A stretch of 64,000 bases of DNA from Enterobacter sp. SA187 (GCF_001888805.2 NZ_CP019113.1:558001-622000); one strand, 5' to 3'; positions 25,087 through 37,196 are shown, counted from the stretch's first letter. Made by a program: numbers and translations. Notes: generated by a model not told the origin, from the sequence alone.

Positions 25087-26433
25087 ATGACGACGATTCT
25101 CAAGCATCTTCCGGTTGGACAACGTATTGGTATTGCATTCTCCGGTGGTCTCGACACCAGCGCGGCCCTGCTGTGGATGCGCCAGAAAGGTGCCGTTCCT
25201 TACGCCTATACAGCAAACTTGGGTCAACCGGACGAGGATGACTATGACGCGATTCCACGCCGTGCAAAAGAGTATGGTGCCGAGAATGCCCGCCTGATCG
25301 ACTGCCGTAAGCAGCTGGTCGCCGAAGGCATTGCCGCTATCCAGTGTGGCGCGTTTCATAACACCACCGGTGGGTTGACCTACTTCAACACCACGCCGCT
25401 GGGCCGTGCTGTGACCGGAACCATGCTGGTCGCCGCCATGAAAGAAGACGGTGTGAATATCTGGGGCGACGGCAGTACCTATAAAGGCAACGATATCGAA
25501 CGTTTCTACCGCTACGGTCTGCTGACTAACGCTGAGCTGAAAATCTATAAACCGTGGCTGGATACCGACTTTATTGATGAGCTGGGCGGCCGTCAGGAAA
25601 TGTCCGAATTCATGATCGCCTGCGGATTCGATTACAAAATGTCCGTGGAAAAAGCCTACTCCACCGATTCCAATATGCTGGGCGCAACGCACGAAGCGAA
25701 GGATCTGGAATTCCTGAACTCCAGCGTGAAAATCGTTAACCCGATCATGGGCGTAAAATTCTGGGATGAGAACGTTAAGATCCCGGCGGAAGAAGTCACC
25801 ATCCGTTTTGAACAGGGCCACCCTGTTGCGCTCAACGGCCAGACCTTCAGCGATGATGTGGAACTGATGCTGGAAGCGAACCGTATCGGCGGCCGTCACG
25901 GTCTGGGGATGAGCGATCAGATTGAAAACCGTATCATTGAAGCGAAAAGCCGTGGCATTTACGAAGCCCCGGGCATGGCCTTGCTGCACATTGCCTATGA
26001 GCGTTTGCTGACCGGTATTCATAACGAAGATACCATTGAGCAGTATCACGCCCATGGCCGTCAGCTGGGTCGTCTGCTGTATCAGGGCCGCTGGTTTGAC
26101 TCTCAGGCGCTGATGCTGCGTGACGCGCTGCAACGCTGGGTGGCAAGCGCTATTACCGGCGAAGTGACGCTTGAACTGCGTCGCGGCAATGACTACTCGA
26201 TCCTGAATACTGTGTCTGACAACCTGACCTATAAAGCAGAGCGTCTGACCATGGAAAAAGGGGATTCCGTATTCTCACCTGACGACCGTATCGGGCAGCT
26301 GACCATGCGTAATCTGGATATCGCCGATACCCGCGAGAAGCTGTTTGGTTATGCGCAGTCTGGCCTGCTTACCGCCTCCGCCAGTACGGGCCTGCCGCAG
26401 ATGGACAGCCTGGAACACAGCGAGAAGAAATAA
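25087..26433 (+). CDS. argG: Argininosuccinate synthase
   Basis: A 448-residue enzyme that joins citrulline and aspartate with ATP in arginine synthesis. The N-type ATP-pyrophosphatase P-loop AFSGGLDTSAALLW is at residues 17-30. The protein is nearly the E. coli length (447). The ATG at 25087 follows GCAGGGA. An ARG-box-like dyad upstream supports ArgR control. In K-12, yhbX separates argG from leuU; here the two are only 115 bp apart. Confidence 0.97.
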   Translation: MTTILKHLPVGQRIGIAFSGGLDTSAALLWMRQKGAVPYAYTANLGQPDEDDYDAIPRRAKEYGAENARLIDCRKQLVAEGIAAIQCGAFHNTTGGLTYFNTTPLGRAVTGTMLVAAMKEDGVNIWGDGSTYKGNDIERFYRYGLLTNAELKIYKPWLDTDFIDELGGRQEMSEFMIACGFDYKMSVEKAYSTDSNMLGATHEAKDLEFLNSSVKIVNPIMGVKFWDENVKIPAEEVTIRFEQGHPVALNGQTFSDDVELMLEANRIGGRHGLGMSDQIENRIIEAKSRGIYEAPGMALLHIAYERLLTGIHNEDTIEQYHAHGRQLGRLLYQGRWFDSQALMLRDALQRWVASAITGEVTLELRRGNDYSILNTVSDNLTYKAERLTMEKGDSVFSPDDRIGQLTMRNLDIADTREKLFGYAQSGLLTASASTGLPQMDSLEHSEKK

Positions 26434-26450
26434 CCTTTTCAGTGAGAACA

Positions 26451-26477
26451 AAGGGCGCGATAAGCGCCCTTTTTTTG
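26451..26477 (+). terminator. argG intrinsic terminator
   Basis: AAGGGCGC-GATAA-GCGCCCTT followed by seven U residues, 18 bp after the argG stop. Confidence 0.9.
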
Positions 26478-26509
26478 TTTGTCGGTGTCTGCCAGGTAAA
26501 TTACAGACG

Positions 26510-26537
26510 AAAAAAAAGACATCTTTCGATGTCTTTC
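26510..26537 (-). terminator. leuU/secG terminator
   Basis: On the minus strand AAAGACATC-GAAA-GATGTCTTT is followed by more U residues, about 12 bp after the 3' end of leuU. It is tail to tail with the argG terminator. Confidence 0.88.
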
Positions 26538-26548
26538 TTTCGGAATAT

Positions 26549-26635
26549 TGGTACTGAGGATGGGACTCGAACCCACAAGCCCGTTAGGGCACTACCACCT
26601 CAAGGTAGCGTGTCTACCAATTCCACCACCTCAGC
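26549..26635 (-). tRNA. leuU: tRNA-Leu (GAG)
   Basis: An 87-nt class II tRNA with encoded CCA. The acceptor GCTGAGG pairs with CCTCAGT (terminal G-U), the anticodon in CTTGAGGT is GAG, there is a long variable arm (GTGCCCTAACGGGCTT) and GGTTCGAGTC in the T-arm. It is 13 bp downstream of secG and co-oriented, so it is probably processed from a secG-leuU transcript. Confidence 0.97.
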
Positions 26636-26648
26636 ACTGATACTGCTA

Positions 26649-26981
26649 TTACTGCGGGATATCGCTGGTCGGCTTAGCCGGAGCAGCTGGCTGAGTTTGC
26701 TCAGATTTCGCTGGCGCGCTCAGATTTTCCCACTCGCTTCCTTTACTGGTTTTGTTGCTGTTAATGTTACCCAACACCAGGCTGATGATGAAGAACAGGG
26801 TACCCAGTACAGCTGTCATGCGGGTCATGAAGTTACCAGAACCACTTGAACCGAACAGCGTAGCAGATGAGCCTGCGCCAAAGGAGGCTCCCATATCAGC
26901 GCCTTTACCTTGTTGCAGCATAATCAGACCGACAAGGCCAATCGCCACAATAAGGAAAACTACCAAAAGAGCTTCGTACAT
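26649..26981 (-). CDS. secG: SecG, SecYEG translocon subunit
   Basis: A 110-residue inner-membrane protein with two transmembrane helices (about 2-22 and 52-73), joined by the conserved LQQGKGADMGASFGAG loop, and a polar Ala/Pro/Lys-rich tail. SecG assists SecA-driven export. The ATG at 26981 (MYEALLVVFL) follows AGGAAC; an upstream extension of 26 codons has no family support. A promoter lies at 27074-27102. Confidence 0.96.
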   Translation of the reverse strand: MYEALLVVFLIVAIGLVGLIMLQQGKGADMGASFGAGSSATLFGSSGSGNFMTRMTAVLGTLFFIISLVLGNINSNKTSKGSEWENLSAPAKSEQTQPAAPAKPTSDIPQ

Positions 26982-27073
26982 AATCAACCTGTTCCTTGCG
27001 GGGCTGCCGCGTAACATTAGCTTCTGACCATAAAAGCGGGACGTTATTTCGTTTCCCACTGAAGCGGGTGTGA

Positions 27074-27102
27074 ATACTAACCAAAGCGCATGACCTGCGC
27101 AA
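27074..27102 (-). promoter_or_regulatory. secG-leuU promoter
   Basis: On the minus strand: TTGCGC (27102-27097), 17-bp spacer, TAGTAT (27079-27074), about 90 bp before secG and downstream of the glmM terminator. Confidence 0.6.
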
Positions 27103-27168
27103 GGGCAATTTCAACGCATTGTATCAAGTGCGGAAAAAAACAGCAAAAACGCGAAGCCTGTGCGATTT

Positions 27169-27193
27169 AAAGGCGGCAAGTGCCGCCTTTTTT
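27169..27193 (-). terminator. glmM terminator
   Basis: A 10-bp stem AAAGGCGGCA/TGCCGCCTTT lies about 20 bp after the glmM stop. The minus-strand U-tract is short (UUUAAA); the plus-strand tract is longer, so the hairpin may work in both directions. Confidence 0.7.
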
Positions 27194-27211
27194 AGGCACT
27201 TAACACGGTAA

Positions 27212-28549
27212 TTATACCGCTTTCACTGCGTCCGCAATGCGGTTAGCGAATGCCGTAACCTGCGCTTCGTCTTCGCCTTCCACCATCACACGGATCAACG
27301 GCTCGGTACCGGATTTACGCAGCAACACGCGGCCGCGATTGCCCAGCGCCGCTTCCACTTCTGCGGTGACCGCTTTCACGGTTTCATCTTCCAGCGGATC
27401 GCCGTTGCCAGCCGTAAAGCGTACGTTAATGAGGATTTGCGGGAACAGCTTCATACCGCTGCACAGGTCGTGCAGGGTCATATGGTTACGCACCATCGCC
27501 GCCACAACCTGAAGGCCAGCCACGATACCGTCGCCGGTAGTGGTTTTGTCCAGCAGCAGAATATGGCCGGAGTTTTCCGCACCAATGCGCCAGCCTTTCT
27601 CCTGAAGTTTTTCCAGCACGTAGCGGTCGCCCACTTTTGCGCGCGCAAACGGAATGCCGAGCTGTTTCAGCGCCAGCTCCAGCCCCATATTGCTCATCAG
27701 CGTGCCGACTGCGCCACCGCGCAGCTGACCCTGACGAAGACCTTCACGGGCGATGATATAGAGGATCTGATCGCCATCAACCTTGTTACCTTCATGATCC
27801 ACCATGATCACGCGGTCACCGTCACCGTCGAAGGCGATACCGATATCGGCTTTTTCGGCCACCACGCGGGCCTGCAACGTACGAACGTCCGTTGCCCCTA
27901 CTTCCTCGTTGATGTTCACGCCGTTCGGCTCACAGCCAATGGTGATGACGTGAGCGCCCAGCTCGCGGAAGACGTTTGGCGCGATGTGGTAGGTTGCGCC
28001 GTGCGCGCAGTCAACCACAATTTTCAAACCCTTAAGGCTGAGTTCGTTCGGGAAGGTGCCTTTGCAGAATTCAATGTAACGCCCGGCGGCATCGACGATA
28101 CGGCTGGCTTTACCCAGCAGCGCCGAATCCACGCAGGTGATCTCTTTTTCCAGTTCGGCTTCAATCGCCTCTTCCACGTCATCCGGCAGTTTGGTGCCGT
28201 CGATGGAGAAGAATTTAATACCGTTATCGTAGAACGGGTTATGGGAGGCGGAAATCACAATTCCCGCTTCCGCGCGGAAGGTCCGCGTCAGGTACGCGAC
28301 AGCAGGCGTCGGCATTGGTCCGGTAAAAGAGGCGGAAATGCCCGCCGCTGATAGCCCGGCTTCCAGCGCAGATTCCAGCATGTAGCCGGAAATGCGCGTA
28401 TCTTTACCGATAATGATTTTACGCGAGCCATGGCGCGCCAGGACTTTACCGGCGGCCCAGCCGAGTTTAAGAACGAAATCCGGCGTAATTGGCGCATCGC
28501 CTACACGACCACGAATACCATCTGTTCCAAAATATTTACGTTCACTCAT
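27212..28549 (-). CDS. glmM: Phosphoglucosamine mutase
   Basis: A 445-residue enzyme that converts glucosamine-6-phosphate to glucosamine-1-phosphate for UDP-GlcNAc synthesis. The phosphoserine loop GIVISASHNPFYDNG gives active Ser102; the metal loop AFDGDGDR and the C-terminal RKSGTEPLIRVM phosphate-binding loop are intact. Its start overlaps the folP 3' end by 8 bp, which suggests coupled translation. Confidence 0.97.
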   Translation of the reverse strand: MSERKYFGTDGIRGRVGDAPITPDFVLKLGWAAGKVLARHGSRKIIIGKDTRISGYMLESALEAGLSAAGISASFTGPMPTPAVAYLTRTFRAEAGIVISASHNPFYDNGIKFFSIDGTKLPDDVEEAIEAELEKEITCVDSALLGKASRIVDAAGRYIEFCKGTFPNELSLKGLKIVVDCAHGATYHIAPNVFRELGAHVITIGCEPNGVNINEEVGATDVRTLQARVVAEKADIGIAFDGDGDRVIMVDHEGNKVDGDQILYIIAREGLRQGQLRGGAVGTLMSNMGLELALKQLGIPFARAKVGDRYVLEKLQEKGWRIGAENSGHILLLDKTTTGDGIVAGLQVVAAMVRNHMTLHDLCSGMKLFPQILINVRFTAGNGDPLEDETVKAVTAEVEAALGNRGRVLLRKSGTEPLIRVMVEGEDEAQVTAFANRIADAVKAV

Positions 28550-29390
28550 AGCGTTTCTTTCCCTTCGCTGACAGTGTGGCTTCGACCACTCGCATAGCCT
28601 CTACCGTTTCTTTTACGTCATGGACACGAATAATATGCGCGCCCTGCATTGCCGCGATCACCGCGCACGCCAGGCTGCCGCTGAGGCGTTCAGAAGGCCC
28701 TACATTCAGTAGCTGGCCAATCATCGATTTGCGCGACATTCCCACCAGCAACGGTAGATCAAACTGATGGAATTCAGATAAGCGGGCGAGCAGCGCATAG
28801 TTGTGGGACAGATTCTTACCGAAACCGAATCCCGGGTCGAGCAACAATTTCTCTTTTGCGATGCCCGCCTGTTCGCAACGTGCAATATTGTCGATAAAAA
28901 AGCGCGTTACGTCAGTAATAACATCATCGTATTTTGGCGCATCCTGCATGGTTTTGGGGTCGCCCTGCATATGCATCAGACAGACCGGCAGCCCGGTTTC
29001 CGCCGCCGCCTCCAGCGCCCCCGGCTCCGTCAGGGAACGGATGTCATTGATAAGATGCGCGCCGACGCGGGCGATTTCGCGGATCACTTCCGGCTTTGAG
29101 GTATCAACCGAGATCCACACTTCAAAACGCTGCGCCAGCGCTTCAACCACCGGCACCACGCGGGACAACTCTTCATCTACGCTGACATCCAGCGCCCCCG
29201 GACGCGTCGATTCGCCGCCGACGTCGATAATGGTCGCCCCCGCATTGATCATCAGGTTAGCGTGCTTTACTGCCTCGATCAGCGTGTTATGCGCGCCACC
29301 GTCAGAAAAGGAATCCGGGGTAACGTTCAGAATGCCCATAACATGTGGATGCGACAGGTCGAGCACTGACCCCTGAGCAAAGCGTTTCAT
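28542..29390 (-). CDS. folP: Dihydropteroate synthase
   Basis: A 282-residue TIM-barrel DHPS. Motifs include VMGILNVTPDSFSDGG near residue 18, GGESTRPGA and the C-terminal HDVKETVEA. It condenses p-aminobenzoate with dihydropterin pyrophosphate and is the sulfonamide target. It is 99 bp after ftsH with a terminator-like hairpin between them, and overlaps glmM by 8 bp. Confidence 0.97.
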   Translation of the reverse strand: MKRFAQGSVLDLSHPHVMGILNVTPDSFSDGGAHNTLIEAVKHANLMINAGATIIDVGGESTRPGALDVSVDEELSRVVPVVEALAQRFEVWISVDTSKPEVIREIARVGAHLINDIRSLTEPGALEAAAETGLPVCLMHMQGDPKTMQDAPKYDDVITDVTRFFIDNIARCEQAGIAKEKLLLDPGFGFGKNLSHNYALLARLSEFHQFDLPLLVGMSRKSMIGQLLNVGPSERLSGSLACAVIAAMQGAHIIRVHDVKETVEAMRVVEATLSAKGKKRYE

Positions 29391-29425
29391 AAATCATCCC
29401 TTGTATAACGAGGTGAACAGAATAA

Positions 29426-29456
29426 TAAAAAACCCCGGAGCAAGCTCCAGGGTTTG
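29426..29456 (-). terminator. Terminator between ftsH and folP
   Basis: On the minus strand AAACCCTGGAGC-TTGC-TCCGGGGTT is followed by UUUUUAUU. It sits 34 bp after the ftsH stop; folP-glmM would need read-through or a local promoter. Confidence 0.8.
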
Positions 29457-29489
29457 AAGTAATACAGACACAGCATCAGTGCGAAAAAC

Positions 29490-31424
<1,935 letters not shown>

Positions 31425-31523
31425 GTCACTCAAGGGATTAACCTCATATTACAACTGTGTTAAAAACAGCGTCAGGATACGCCATATCCAGCCTCATTCA
31501 AACGGTTGTCTGAAATCAACGGG

Positions 31524-32153
31524 TTATGATTTTCGCCCGGTCGCTACAATGTACACTTCACGTGAACGCGCACGAGAAGAGTCCGGCTTACGAACTTTAA
31601 CCTTCGTAAACAGGGAGCGAATTTCCCTTAGATACTCATCGAAGCCTTCGCCCTGAAACACCTTCACTACAAAACTGCCGCCAGGTGCCAATACGTCCCG
31701 ACACATCTGCAATGCCAGCTCCACCAAATACATGGCGCGGGGAATATCCACCGCGGGTGTTCCGCTCATGTTCGGTGCCATATCTGACATTACGACCTGG
31801 ACTTTACTGTCGCCTACCCTATCAAGTAACGCTTTCACGACTAATTCATCACGAAAATCGCCCTGAAGGAAGTCCACACCAACGATAGGATCCATAGGTA
31901 AAAGATCACATGCGATGATACGGCCTTTGCCACCAATCTGTGTTACCACATACTGTGACCAGCCGCCAGGTGCTGCGCCAAGGTCAACAACTGTCATCCC
32001 CGGCTTAAAAAGTTTGTCACTTTGCTGTATTTCATCAAGTTTAAACCAGGCACGGGAACGTAACCCTTTTTTCTGTGCCGCTTGAACATATTTATCGCTA
32101 AAGTGTTCCTGAAGCCAGCGACTGGAGCTGGCAGAACGCTTTTTACCTGTCAT
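31524..32153 (-). CDS. rlmE: 23S rRNA 2'-O-ribose U2552 methyltransferase RlmE (FtsJ)
   Basis: A 209-residue Rossmann-fold methyltransferase. The SAM-binding motif VVDLGAAPGGWSQYV is at about 54-68, and SDMAPNMSG and FVVKVFQG carry the family's catalytic Asp and Lys. It methylates the A-loop of 23S rRNA and is heat-shock induced in E. coli. It is divergent from yhbY; ftsH lies 99 bp downstream. Confidence 0.97.
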   Translation of the reverse strand: MTGKKRSASSSRWLQEHFSDKYVQAAQKKGLRSRAWFKLDEIQQSDKLFKPGMTVVDLGAAPGGWSQYVVTQIGGKGRIIACDLLPMDPIVGVDFLQGDFRDELVVKALLDRVGDSKVQVVMSDMAPNMSGTPAVDIPRAMYLVELALQMCRDVLAPGGSFVVKVFQGEGFDEYLREIRSLFTKVKVRKPDSSRARSREVYIVATGRKS

Positions 32154-32209
32154 TTAACATTCCATCTGGGTTCATCGTGAGCCGATGGTGTAAATTTCCA
32201 CACGGCAAT

Positions 32210-32239
32210 TTGGCGATATAAGGGAGATGGCGGTAGAAT
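32210..32239 (+). promoter_or_regulatory. yhbY promoter
   Basis: TTGGCG (32210-32215), 18-bp spacer, TAGAAT (32234-32239), about 37 bp before the yhbY ATG. I did not find a convincing sigma-32 promoter for rlmE on the other strand. Confidence 0.55.
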
Positions 32240-32276
32240 GAACCGTTTTCAATCCCAACGTAAGCAAAAATATACG

Positions 32277-32570
32277 ATGAATCTGAGTACTAAACAAAAA
32301 CAGCACCTGAAAGGTCTGGCACATCCGCTCAAGCCAGTAGTACAGCTTGGCAACAATGGTCTGACCGAAGGGGTACTGGCCGAGATTGAACATGCGTTAC
32401 AACACCATGAGCTTATCAAGGTTAAAATCGCGACTGAAGACCGCGAAACCAAGACGTTGATCGTGGAAGCCATTGTTCGTGAAACCGGCGCCTGTAATGT
32501 ACAGGTCATCGGTAAAACGCTGGTTCTGTATCGCCCAACAGCAGACCGTAAAATCGCGCTGCCACGTTAA
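32277..32570 (+). CDS. yhbY: YhbY, CRM-domain ribosome assembly factor
   Basis: A 97-residue CRM (CRS1-YhbY) RNA-binding protein, the family prototype. The domain starts MNLSTKQKQHLKGLAH and contains the GxxG-like loop QLGNNGLTEGV. It associates with pre-50S particles. The ATG at 32277 gives the family length; an in-frame ATG 13 codons earlier lies on the putative -10 element. It is divergent from rlmE and convergent with greA. Confidence 0.94.
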   Translation: MNLSTKQKQHLKGLAHPLKPVVQLGNNGLTEGVLAEIEHALQHHELIKVKIATEDRETKTLIVEAIVRETGACNVQVIGKTLVLYRPTADRKIALPR

Positions 32571-32657
32571 GAATATCCTGAGTTAAACACAAAATCTGTG
32601 TAAAACGAGGGGTTTTCTAAAAGCAGACGAGCAAAATGCCACGCTCTGAGTGTTGTT

Positions 32658-32686
32658 AAAAGGCCGCTTCGCGGCCTTTTTCTTTT
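32658..32686. terminator. Bidirectional terminator between yhbY and greA
   Basis: AAAAGGCCGC-TTC-GCGGCCTTTTTC has U-rich ends on both strands and lies between the convergent yhbY and greA genes. Confidence 0.9.
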
Positions 32687-32724
32687 CTTTACAATGCGTC
32701 AACATATTACACATTGTAACCTAA

Positions 32725-33201
32725 TCAAAGATATTCCACTTTGATGATTTCGAATTCAACTTCGCCGCCCGGCGTCTTGATGACCACGACATCGTCCTGC
32801 TCTTTACCCACCAGGCCACGGGCGATAGGCGAATTCACAGAAATCAGATTCTGCTTAAAATCAGCCTCGTCATCGCCCACGATGCGGTAGGTCTGCTCTT
32901 CGTCGTTGTCGAGGTTCAGCACGGTTACCGTACAGCCAAAAATCACACGCCCGTTGTTCGGGATTTTAGCAATGTCGATCACCTGCGCGTTGGACAGCTT
33001 CGCTTCGATATCAGCGATACGGCCTTCGCAGAAGCCCTGCTGTTCACGGGCGGCATGGTACTCGGCGTTTTCTTTCAGATCGCCATGTTCACGGGCATCG
33101 GCGATGGCCGCGATAATTTCAGGACGGCGTACGGACTTGAGAAAATCCAGCTCTTCGCGCAGTTTTTCGGCACCGCGTAAGGTCATCGGAATAGCTTGCA
33201 T
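32725..33201 (-). CDS. greA: Transcription elongation factor GreA
   Basis: A 158-residue GreA. The N-terminal antiparallel coiled coil (1-75) carries the acidic tip residues in FLKSVRRPEI, and the C-terminal FKBP-like domain ends EVEFEIIKVEYL. It enters the RNA polymerase secondary channel and stimulates cleavage of backtracked RNA. It is divergent from dacB; its long leader has a GraL-like terminator hairpin. Confidence 0.97.
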   Translation of the reverse strand: MQAIPMTLRGAEKLREELDFLKSVRRPEIIAAIADAREHGDLKENAEYHAAREQQGFCEGRIADIEAKLSNAQVIDIAKIPNNGRVIFGCTVTVLNLDNDEEQTYRIVGDDEADFKQNLISVNSPIARGLVGKEQDDVVVIKTPGGEVEFEIIKVEYL

Positions 33202-33290
33202 TTGTTATACCTCTTGAACATTCCTGTAGGGAGCGGTGTCCCGCCCCGGCAGCTAAGCCCGCCCGTTTTTCATCGGGTTCCCGGACCAGA

Positions 33291-33348
33291 AGCAAAAGAA
33301 AACTGACCCGGAGTCACAGCCCCAGGTCAGAAGCAATTTTTCAATTTG
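33291..33348 (-). ncRNA. graL: GraL-like greA leader RNA
   Basis: The greA leader has a promoter at 33355-33383 and, about 25 nt downstream, a strong hairpin with a U-rich tail. This matches the layout of E. coli, where most transcripts from greA P1 end early and accumulate as the short RNA GraL. Ends are inferred from the promoter and hairpin. Confidence 0.5.
33294..33329 (-). terminator. Leader terminator upstream of greA
   Basis: On the minus strand TGACC and GGGTCA pair, with an imperfect inner GGGGC/CTCC region, then UUUUCUUUU. It lies about 95 bp before the greA ATG, so it attenuates greA. Confidence 0.65.
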
Positions 33349-33354
33349 ATACGC

Positions 33355-33383
33355 ATTTTACCGCGAAGTTCACTATGGGTCAT
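33355..33383 (-). promoter_or_regulatory. greA promoter
   Basis: On the minus strand: ATGACC (33383-33378), 17-bp spacer, TAAAAT (33360-33355). It is directly upstream of the GraL-like hairpin. Confidence 0.5.
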
Positions 33384-33448
33384 CGTTTACTTTCAAGGGC
33401 GATGCACCGTAGTATGACGGCCTGTTTCCAGGTTGTTAGCGCGAGATT

Positions 33449-34882
<1,434 letters not shown>

Positions 34883-34885
34883 ACA

Positions 34886-34919
34886 AAAAGCCCGGTCGCG
34901 TTATGCGTACCGGGCTTTT
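34886..34919. terminator. Terminator between dacB and obgE
   Basis: AAAAGCCCGGT and ACCGGGCTTTT form an 11-bp stem around a 12-nt loop, with U-rich tails on both strands, between two convergent genes. Confidence 0.9.
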
Positions 34920-34942
34920 GGCTGGCAGAGCGTTAGTCTGGA

Positions 34943-36118
34943 TTAACGCTTGTAGATGAACTCAACGCCTTCGTCGTCTTCTTCATCCCAGTCGTCATCC
35001 CAGTCTTCGTCGTCTTCTTCAGCTTCCGCTTCTTCCAGCTGCTGGCGATGATAATCATCCCACATGAATTCGACTTTCTCTGGCTGCTTCTCTTCTTCAG
35101 CGTGAACGATTGGGTTCTCGATGATGAAGGTCATCACATCCCAGCACAGGTCTTTAACGCCCTGCTGGGTGGCGGCGGAAATCAGGTAATACTTATCTTC
35201 CCAGCCCAGAGCTTCGGCGATAGCTTTCGCTTTTTCTTCGGCCTGCGCTTTGTCCATCATGTCGATCTTGTTAAAGACCAGCCAGCGCGGCTTACTGGCC
35301 AGATTTTCACTGTATTTTTCCAGCTCGCCAGTGATGATGCGCGCGTTTTCCGCCGGATCGGAACCATCGATCGGATCGATGTCGATGAGGTGAAGCAGTA
35401 CGCGGCAACGCTCAAGGTGTTTCAGGAAGCGAATACCCAGACCGGCGCCTTCCGCCGCCCCTTCGATAAGGCCAGGGATGTCTGCCACCACAAAGCTCTT
35501 CTCGTTATCCATACGCACCACGCCAAGGCTTGGCACCAGGGTGGTAAACGGATAATCCGCGACTTTCGGCTTCGCCGCAGAGACAGCGCGGATAAAGGTG
35601 GATTTACCGGCGTTCGGCATCCCCAGCATCCCCACGTCAGCCAGCAGCATCAGCTCCAGCTGAATGTCACGCTTTTCGCCAGGCGTACCCATGGTCTTCT
35701 GACGCGGCGTACGGTTGACGGACGATTTGAAACGGGTGTTACCCAGCCCGTGCCAGCCGCCTTTAGCCACCATCAGACGCTGACCGTGTTTGGTCATGTC
35801 GCCCATGGTTTCGCCGGTGCCCTGATCGATAACACGCGTACCGATCGGCACCTTAACGCAGGTGTCTTTACCGCGCTTACCGGTACAGTCACGGCTTTGA
35901 CCATTCTGACCACGCTCAGCGCGGAAAGATTTTTCAAAGCGGTAATCGATAAGGGTATTCAGGTTTTCGTCCGCTTCCAGCCAGACATCGCCACCGTCAC
36001 CACCGTCGCCGCCGTCAGGGCCGCCACGGGGAATATATTTTTCACGGCGGAAGCTTACACAACCGTTACCGCCATCACCTGCCACGACCAGGATCGTCGC
36101 TTCATCAACAAACTTCAT
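34943..36118 (-). CDS. obgE: ObgE/CgtA, 50S-associated GTPase
   Basis: A 391-residue GTPase. The glycine-rich Obg fold (1-158, with GGPDGGDGGDGGDVW) precedes the G domain with P-loop GMPNAGKST, switch DIPGLIEGA and NKID. The C-terminal tail is strongly acidic (Glu/Asp runs from about residue 355). It monitors 50S assembly and responds to ppGpp. It follows yhbE by 15 bp in the rplU-rpmA-yhbE-obgE operon. Confidence 0.97.
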   Translation of the reverse strand: MKFVDEATILVVAGDGGNGCVSFRREKYIPRGGPDGGDGGDGGDVWLEADENLNTLIDYRFEKSFRAERGQNGQSRDCTGKRGKDTCVKVPIGTRVIDQGTGETMGDMTKHGQRLMVAKGGWHGLGNTRFKSSVNRTPRQKTMGTPGEKRDIQLELMLLADVGMLGMPNAGKSTFIRAVSAAKPKVADYPFTTLVPSLGVVRMDNEKSFVVADIPGLIEGAAEGAGLGIRFLKHLERCRVLLHLIDIDPIDGSDPAENARIITGELEKYSENLASKPRWLVFNKIDMMDKAQAEEKAKAIAEALGWEDKYYLISAATQQGVKDLCWDVMTFIIENPIVHAEEEKQPEKVEFMWDDYHRQQLEEAEAEEDDEDWDDDWDEEDDEGVEFIYKR

Positions 36119-36133
36119 TTTACTCTCCGTTAC

Positions 36134-37099
36134 TCATTCGCCTGAGCGGGGTAAAGTGACAACCACTTCACGCTTGCGCAGACGTCCCCACAGGCGATGG
36201 CCTATGGCGGAATACATCGCGCCCGCAACCACGACAAACGCACCGAGATAACCTAAAAGGTTTAACATCGGTCTGGCGAAGACATCGGGCCAGGCCTGTG
36301 ATAATAAATCTGAAAACAACAGTGTAAACAGCGGCGTCAACGTGATTAACGCGCTCACCTGCGCCGCCTGCCAGCGCGCCATGGCTTCCGCCAGCGCGCC
36401 ATAACCGACCAGCGTATTCAGCCCGCAAAACACCAGGCACGCCAGTTGCCATTGGCTGAGTTCGGCGATCATGGCCGGTTTCGCCAGCGGCAACAAGGCT
36501 ATTGTACATAAAGTGTACAGCAAAAAGAGGATCTGCTGTGAGGCCAGACGACGCAATAATACTTTTTGCGCGACGCCATAGCTTACCCAGACCGTTGCCG
36601 CTCCCACGCCGAAGATCACACCCCAGGTGTAATCGGTCAGGCGGGTGAAGATCTCCACCAGGCTGGTGTTGAAAAACATCACCAGTCCGCAAAGCAGCAT
36701 TATCGCCCCTATGATCTGTGTGCCGCGCATCTTCTCTTTAAGAATGAACACGCTGGCGACCATCATGCCCACCGGTGAGAGCTGTCCAATCACCTGTGAT
36801 GCCGTTGGGGTCAAATATTGTAGAGAAGAGCTGAAGAGAATGAAATTCCCGAATAAGCCCCCGGTAGCAATGGCAAGCAGCACCAACCAGCGGGGCTGCC
36901 GAAAAATGCGCATCGGCGGCAGTTTGCCTTTAACGGCCAGAATCAGGCCAAGACCAATAGCTGCCATTAAAAAGCGATAGAACACGATAGTTGGTGGTTC
37001 CATCACTTCCAGCACCTGCTTCATTGCGATTGGCAATGCACCCCAGCACATGGCTGTCGTCAGCGCCAAAAGAATTCCAATGCCTGCCTGCTGCTTCAT
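36134..37099 (-). CDS. yhbE: YhbE, EamA-family (DMT) membrane protein
   Basis: A 321-residue polytopic inner-membrane protein with about ten hydrophobic segments in two EamA repeats (e.g. MCWGALPIAMKQVLE in the first, GVGAATVWVSYGVAQK in the second). It belongs to the drug/metabolite transporter superfamily; no substrate is known. It lies between rpmA and obgE, with a terminator at 37142-37172 upstream. Confidence 0.93.
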   Translation of the reverse strand: MKQQAGIGILLALTTAMCWGALPIAMKQVLEVMEPPTIVFYRFLMAAIGLGLILAVKGKLPPMRIFRQPRWLVLLAIATGGLFGNFILFSSSLQYLTPTASQVIGQLSPVGMMVASVFILKEKMRGTQIIGAIMLLCGLVMFFNTSLVEIFTRLTDYTWGVIFGVGAATVWVSYGVAQKVLLRRLASQQILFLLYTLCTIALLPLAKPAMIAELSQWQLACLVFCGLNTLVGYGALAEAMARWQAAQVSALITLTPLFTLLFSDLLSQAWPDVFARPMLNLLGYLGAFVVVAGAMYSAIGHRLWGRLRKREVVVTLPRSGE

Positions 37100-37141
37100 T
37101 GCCCGTTTTCCCTACAAGAGATTTTTCCGGACGTCGAATGT

Positions 37142-37172
37142 AAAAAGCCCCGCAACGTGTTGCGGGGCTTTC
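37142..37172 (-). terminator. rpmA terminator (internal to the operon)
   Basis: GCCCCGCAAC-GT-GTTGCGGGGC has A/U-rich flanks on both strands and lies 25-55 bp after rpmA. It probably reduces read-through into yhbE-obgE. Confidence 0.85.
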
Positions 37173-37196
37173 ATCCGTTACCGGGACGCGAAAAAC

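Noticed and set aside
32154..32237. Sigma-32 promoter for rlmE-ftsH
   Set aside because: Expected from E. coli, but I could not find a convincing CTTGAAA / CCCCAT pair by eye.
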